Assembly (NCBI GenBank): GCA_027296045.1
Contig: JAPUJS010000404.1
Coordinates: 1 to 9,627 of the forward strand
Reading direction: 5' to 3'
Origin: a bacterium
GTDB lineage: Bacteria; Latescibacterota; UBA2968
DNA: 9,627 nucleotides
Part shown: positions 6,103 to 9,627 of the stretch, piece after piece
Position numbering within the stretch: the stretch's first letter is position 1
Layout: the number at the start of each line of letters is the position of its first letter
Position numbers and translations under genes: made by a program
The notes under the pieces: generated by a model
Seen by the model: only the letters and a program-made list of their open reading frames with translations
Databases searched by the model: none
Told to the model about the DNA's origin: nothing

Positions 6103-6289
6103 ACACAATCGTCGCGTATAAAATAACCAAGCCCCTTCCTCAGCTATGCCACCGGTATCGTAATTCTCAACAGAAGCTTTCTTGAAGCCCACCAGGCGTT
6201 AAGGTCCTGCACCGGATGTACCCGAAGCAGAATTTAGCGGCCCACCACAAGGCCAAATTTCGAATTTTTTTTAAAAGGAACTTCTACCC
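6103..6289. other. Intergenic spacer between PhyH- and CocE-like genes
   Basis: A 187-bp gap with lower GC than its neighbours. I see no convincing terminator or promoter. The only marked element is AAGGA at 6275-6279, ten nt before the hydrolase start, preceded by an A/T-rich run (6261-6276). Confidence 0.4.
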
Positions 6290-7987
6290 ATGTCCGGCAT
6301 CCTCGGCATCCTCACCGAAACCAACGTTGATGTCCCCATGCGCGACGGCGTTCTCCTTCGCGCCAACGTCTTCCGCCCCGATGGTCCCGGCCAATACCCC
6401 GGCCTCCTTTTGCGCACCCCCTACGGCAAACCCGCAGGCGGCTACGACCGCTTCGTCCGATCCGGCTACGTCGTCGTCACCCAGGATTCCCGGGGTCGCT
6501 ACGCCTCCGAGGGCGACTACGTCCCCTTCACCGTTGAAAACACCGGCGATGCCGAAGACGGCTATGACAGCGTCGAATGGTTGGCCCAACAACCCTATTG
6601 CAACGGCAAAGTCGGCACTCTGGGTGCCTCTTACAATGCCTGGATGCAATGGGAACTCGCCCGCCTCCGTCCGCCAAGCCTAGTTGCCATGTGCGCCTAC
6701 ACCATCCCCCTCGAACTCACCGAAGTCGATTACCCTGGCGGTTTCCGGCCCGGACGCCGCATCCGCTGGTGGATGACCACCATCGCACCCGATCTGCGAA
6801 AACGACACGGCCTGCGGCCGCCCCATACCAAAGAAGAAGCCAACCAGATCTGGAACGACATCGAACACGGCCGGTGGCTCGGCTTTATGCCCTGGCTCGA
6901 CGTTTGCAAATACCTCCCCCCCGGCCTTTCCGAATACGCCGAAGACTGGCTCAAACACCCCAACCGCCGCCCCTGGAAATTCGATCAAATCCACAAAGAG
7001 GTCGAAGTCCCCAACCTGGACTTCAGCGGCTGGTACGACCACTGCAACGGCACGATGGCTCACTTAGGGCTGATGCAAAAAAACGGCCGCACCAAACAGG
7101 CCCGTACAGGCTGTAAACTCATCCTTGGCCCCTGGAATCACGGCGGTTTGGGCAGCCGAAAAATAGGCGACATCGACTTTGGCCCGCAAGCCCAGCTGGA
7201 CCTCCAGCTCATCATGATCCGCTGGTTCGATCACTGGCTCAAAAACATCGACAACAGTATCGATCAGGACCCTCCGGTGCGCTACTTTGTGATGGGCTCC
7301 GAGAAATGGAAATCTGCCGACACCTGGCCGCCCGAACACCTTCAAGAACAAACCTTTTACTTCCACAGCCAGGGCGATGCCGATCAACTCGAAGGCTCCG
7401 GCACCCTTTCTCAGACCGCGCCCGAAGGCGATGCCACCGACACCTATACCTATGACCCCAATGACCCGATGCCCACCCTCTGGACCCCCAATCTCTACAC
7501 CGTGCCCTCTAACCGACGTCAAACCGAATACCGAACCGACGTCCTCTATTACAGAACCGAGCCCCTCGACGAAGCCGTCGAAATCGCTGGCTACCCCGAA
7601 GTCAAGCTCTACGCCTCCTCCTCGGCACTCGATACCGATTTCTTCGCCCGCCTCGTGGACGAACACCCCGACGGAGGTCCCGCCATTGAACTGTGCTATG
7701 GCCTGGTCCGCGCCCGACACCGCCATTCCCTCGACAGCGAAGACCTGCTCACCCCCGGCGAAGTCACAGCATTCCACATCCGCCTGGGCGCTACGGTCTG
7801 CTGCTTCCAAAAAGGCCACCGCATCCGCCTCGAAATCACCAGCAGCGATTTCCCCAACCACGACCGCAACCACAACACCGGCAAAAACGACCTGGCCGAC
7901 ACCGAACTCATCCCCGCCAGGCAGGAAATTTATCACTCCCCTAAACATCCATCACACCTTATCTTAAGAACCGACCCAAATCCGTAA
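6290..7987 (+). CDS. CocE/NonD family serine hydrolase (X-Pro dipeptidyl-peptidase S15 type)
   Basis: Alpha/beta hydrolase of the CocE/S15 group, whose members cleave esters, amides or glutaryl/acyl side chains. The catalytic domain has the early NVDVPMRDGVLLRANVFRP opening (12-30), an RTPYGK motif whose Tyr45 corresponds to the CocE oxyanion-hole Tyr, QDSRGRYASEG (65-75), nucleophile S114 in GASYNAW, D250 in GWYDHCNG and H284 in GPWNHG, giving the Ser-Asp-His triad. A helical cap lies in between, at about 140-235. The C-terminal jelly-roll (PepX_C-like) runs from about 330, with VKLYASSSALDTDFFARLVD and RLEITSSDFPNHDRNHNTG. The length of 565 is typical. No signal peptide, so cytoplasmic. It is followed 107 bp later by the LarA-like gene, and the PhyH gene precedes it. 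The true substrate is not deducible. Confidence 0.9.
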   Translation: MSGILGILTETNVDVPMRDGVLLRANVFRPDGPGQYPGLLLRTPYGKPAGGYDRFVRSGYVVVTQDSRGRYASEGDYVPFTVENTGDAEDGYDSVEWLAQQPYCNGKVGTLGASYNAWMQWELARLRPPSLVAMCAYTIPLELTEVDYPGGFRPGRRIRWWMTTIAPDLRKRHGLRPPHTKEEANQIWNDIEHGRWLGFMPWLDVCKYLPPGLSEYAEDWLKHPNRRPWKFDQIHKEVEVPNLDFSGWYDHCNGTMAHLGLMQKNGRTKQARTGCKLILGPWNHGGLGSRKIGDIDFGPQAQLDLQLIMIRWFDHWLKNIDNSIDQDPPVRYFVMGSEKWKSADTWPPEHLQEQTFYFHSQGDADQLEGSGTLSQTAPEGDATDTYTYDPNDPMPTLWTPNLYTVPSNRRQTEYRTDVLYYRTEPLDEAVEIAGYPEVKLYASSSALDTDFFARLVDEHPDGGPAIELCYGLVRARHRHSLDSEDLLTPGEVTAFHIRLGATVCCFQKGHRIRLEITSSDFPNHDRNHNTGKNDLADTELIPARQEIYHSPKHPSHLILRTDPNP

Positions 7988-8013
7988 CCGAACCATTCTC
8001 CACCTCATCCCGT

Positions 8014-8072
8014 ACCTAAACCTTTGTTTCATTCCCCCCTTCCCAAAAGAGAAGGGGGACAGGAGGTTAGGT
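8014..8072. repeat. Extended stem-loop between the hydrolase and LarA-like genes
   Basis: A core hairpin pairs CCCCCTTC (8035-8042) with GAAGGGGG (8051-8058) around an 8-nt loop. Outer arms ACCTAA (8014-8019) and TTAGGT (8067-8072) also pair, and CCT/AGG pairs next to them, making a ~59-nt interrupted palindrome. There is no T-tract, so it is not a standard terminator. The segment GGGGGACAGGAGGTTAG resembles a dispersed extragenic repeat I recall from many bacterial genomes. It ends 12 nt before the GGAGGT ribosome-binding site of the next gene. Confidence 0.5.
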
Positions 8073-8094
8073 CCAATCACACCCGGAGGTCCCA

Positions 8095-9345
8095 ATGGGC
8101 AACACCGCCACCATTCACACCGGTGCCTGGGTAGGCGACACCGAACGCACCCTCACCTTTCCCGAAACCTGGACCGTGAACACTTACGGGCCCAAAGAAG
8201 TGCCCAAAATCACCGAAGCCCAGATCCAGGACGCCTTCGACAACCCCATCGGCTCGGCCCGATTGTCCGACCTGGCCAGAGGCAAACAAAGCGCCGCCAT
8301 CATCGTAGACGATCTGAGCCGCCCCACACCGGCTGCCGAGCTCATCCCTTTCGTGCTCCAGGAACTCGCCGATGCCGGGGTGCCCAAAAACGAAATCCGC
8401 TTTGTCGTCGGCGGCGGCTCCCACCGCCCCCTCGAACCCGAAGAAATCGACAAAAAAGTCGGGGCTGATGTCGCCAAAAAGCACGAAGTCACCAGCCACA
8501 ATTTCATGAGCGGCGACCTCCGCGCCTTGGGAAGCCTGGACAGCGGACTGCCCATCTACATCAACAAAGTCGTCGCCGATTCCGAATTCAAACTCTGTGT
8601 AGGCGGCCTCTACCCCCACGGCGCCGTCGGGTTTGGCGGCGGGGCCAAACTTATTCTTCCCGGCGTCTCCGGTTTTGCCACCATGTTTTATTTCCACACC
8701 TTCTATGCCAGCCGGGGCGTAGGTAATATCGAACGCCGAGGCAACGAACCCGACCATCGGGACGCCGCCGAAGACGTGGCCCGGGTCCTCGGCCTCGACG
8801 CCGTCGTCAACGTCACGCTCAATCGCAAACGCGAAATCACGGCCGTCTTTGTGGGCGACTTCATCAAGGCCCAGCGCGCCGGTGCCCGATACGCTCTCGA
8901 AACCTACAGCACCCAAGTCCCCGAAGAAGCGGTTGAAAACACCGACCTCGTCATCGCAAACTGCTACCCCCTCGACTACGACCCCATCCAGGCCGGCAAA
9001 TCGCTCTGGCCCCTCCGCAAATTCCCCAATGCCTACAAGGTCGCCATCAACCCCGCCACCGACGGCATCTGCTACCACGGCCTCTTCGACCGGATCGATT
9101 ACGCACGGTTTTGTATGGAAAAAGCCAGACAGCCCGAACAGGAACTCCCGGTGCCCCAAATTGAAGGCTCCGACCAAATTCTGATGTGGTCCGAACACTT
9201 CCCGGTCGACGACTTTTACAAACGCAACAATACCGGCGTCCTCTTCCGAGACTGGGAAACCCTGCAAAACCAGCTCATCGAAAAATTGCCCGACAATGCC
9301 CGGGTCGCCGTCTTCCCCAACGCGGCTATTCAGGTGCCGACATAG
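8095..9345 (+). CDS. LarA-like nickel-pincer 2-hydroxyacid racemase/epimerase (DUF2088)
   Basis: Member of the lactate racemase family, which uses a nickel-pincer nucleotide to invert the alpha-carbon of 2-hydroxyacids by hydride transfer. Landmarks: DDLSRPTP (72-79), GGGSHRPL (107-114), GLYPHGAVGFGGGAKLILPG (171-190) and YFHTF (199-203). Compared with Lactobacillus plantarum LarA (catalytic H108 and H174, cofactor-linked K184, Ni ligand H200, Q295, K298), the counterparts here are H110, H175, K185, H201, Q299 and K302. Spacing is conserved, so catalysis is likely intact. Length of 416 is normal. GGAGGT lies four nt before the ATG. The cofactor-making proteins LarB, LarC and LarE are not in this window. 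Other members of the family act on malate, phenyllactate, gluconate-type or other acids, so lactate should not be assumed. A strong terminator follows. Confidence 0.85.
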   Translation: MGNTATIHTGAWVGDTERTLTFPETWTVNTYGPKEVPKITEAQIQDAFDNPIGSARLSDLARGKQSAAIIVDDLSRPTPAAELIPFVLQELADAGVPKNEIRFVVGGGSHRPLEPEEIDKKVGADVAKKHEVTSHNFMSGDLRALGSLDSGLPIYINKVVADSEFKLCVGGLYPHGAVGFGGGAKLILPGVSGFATMFYFHTFYASRGVGNIERRGNEPDHRDAAEDVARVLGLDAVVNVTLNRKREITAVFVGDFIKAQRAGARYALETYSTQVPEEAVENTDLVIANCYPLDYDPIQAGKSLWPLRKFPNAYKVAINPATDGICYHGLFDRIDYARFCMEKARQPEQELPVPQIEGSDQILMWSEHFPVDDFYKRNNTGVLFRDWETLQNQLIEKLPDNARVAVFPNAAIQVPT

Positions 9346-9396
9346 ACATCAAAATCCAAAATCAAATCGATCGGGACTGCCAGAAAAAAGCCGAAC

Positions 9397-9441
9397 CAGA
9401 GGAAGGGTGGCTGTGTGAATGCCATCCTTCCTCTGTTTGTT
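9397..9441 (+). terminator. Strong intrinsic terminator after the LarA-like gene
   Basis: A 15-bp stem pairs 9397-9411 (CAGAGGAAGGGTGGC) with 9421-9435 (one G-U wobble) around a 9-nt loop, followed by the T-rich TTTGTTCTG. It lies 52 bp beyond the stop codon. On the minus strand the same stem is followed within ten bases by TTTTTT, so it may stop transcription both ways. Confidence 0.7.
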
Positions 9442-9452
9442 CTGACCATTGA

Positions 9453-9627
9453 AACGCTGCCCCTGACGGAACCCAATTTTCCGTTCCCGCAGACTTTGAC
9501 ACCTATCTTTCAAAGTTCAAAGACCGCTTCCCCAGGGAATCCCAGGTCCTGGACCAATTTTTCGAACACGCACGTAAGGCCTACCTCTATGGCCTCTTGC
9601 ACTATTTCCGAGGGCGAGAAACCGCCC
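9453..9627 (+). pseudogene. 5'-truncated phytoene-desaturase-like FAD oxidoreductase fragment
   Basis: After an in-frame TGA (9450-9452) a frame stays open to the window edge with 58 coherent residues and no ATG: APDGTQFSVPADFDTYLSKF, then KDRFPRESQVLDQFFEHARK and a YGLLHYFRGRETA stretch. The pattern of DG-x-x-x-x-x-P-x-D-x-x-x-Y followed by FP-x-E-x-x-x-x-D-x-F-F is typical of the substrate-domain segment of phytoene desaturase/retinol-saturase-like NAD(P)/FAD-dependent oxidoreductases, roughly 100 residues or more into the protein. The FAD-binding GxGxxG N-terminus is absent; only a terminator lies upstream. It is either a gene beheaded by deletion or part of a frameshifted gene. It continues beyond the window. 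Confidence 0.5.

Noticed and set aside
5335..6192. 285-codon minus-strand frame opposite the PhyH-like gene
   Set aside because: Shadow of a gene with an intact HxD...H iron triad; low-complexity Val/Gly/Asp product.
8077..9267. 396-codon minus-strand frame opposite the LarA-like gene
   Set aside because: The plus strand carries the complete LarA motifs. The antisense product is Gly/Val/Asp/Phe-rich and repetitive in composition, typical of a shadow of C-ending codons.

Overview
The window looks like a chromosomal segment of an uncultivated, moderately GC-rich bacterium. The mix of gene families (phytanoyl-CoA dioxygenase, CocE/NonD hydrolase, PhoD-like phosphatase, Ldh-type dehydrogenase, lactate-racemase-domain enzyme, MacB-like permease) recalls Latescibacterota, Poribacteria and related marine or sponge-associated lineages. 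That placement is a guess from gene content; no phylogenetic marker is present. There is no rRNA, tRNA, CRISPR array or complete transposase.

Left part (1-2218, minus strand): remains of a MacAB-type efflux locus. An HlyD/MacA-like adaptor (172-1086) loses its natural C-terminus at about position 210, where a different-looking, more AT-rich sequence begins. A MacB/FtsX-like permease (1591-2218) keeps only its first ~18 codons and its last ~190 codons, joined out of frame. Between the two lies a 504-bp gene-free stretch holding tandem TTGGTG/CACCAA dyads, a strong minus-strand terminator, and a ~200-bp palindromic repeat built from CACGAA/TTCGTG half-sites.

Middle part (2241-5156): a plus-strand unit contains a candidate promoter, a 39-codon small ORF, an Ldh-family (malate/lactate/ureidoglycolate type) dehydrogenase, and an 89-codon helical protein of unknown function whose start overlaps an abnormal C-terminal extension of the dehydrogenase. 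Convergent to it is a secreted PhoD-like phosphatase on the minus strand.

Right part (5157-9627, plus strand): an intergenic region with a promoter and an inverted repeat is followed by a phytanoyl-CoA dioxygenase-family protein, a CocE/NonD-family serine hydrolase and a LarA-like nickel-pincer racemase/epimerase. The LarA-like gene ends at a strong stem-loop terminator. The last ~175 bases encode an internal piece of a phytoene-desaturase-like FAD oxidoreductase with no start codon in the window.

Functionally, the intact genes suggest catabolism of small oxygenated organics: hydrolysis by CocE, oxidation by PhyH, and stereo-inversion and oxidation of 2-hydroxyacids by the LarA-like and Ldh-like enzymes. 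This is inference from adjacency only. The window shows several decayed genes, and no system that I can confidently call new. The strongest oddities are the gene remnants, the palindromic intergenic elements, the divergent Ldh-like and PhoD-like active sites, and a marked C-over-G excess on the + strand through genes of both orientations.
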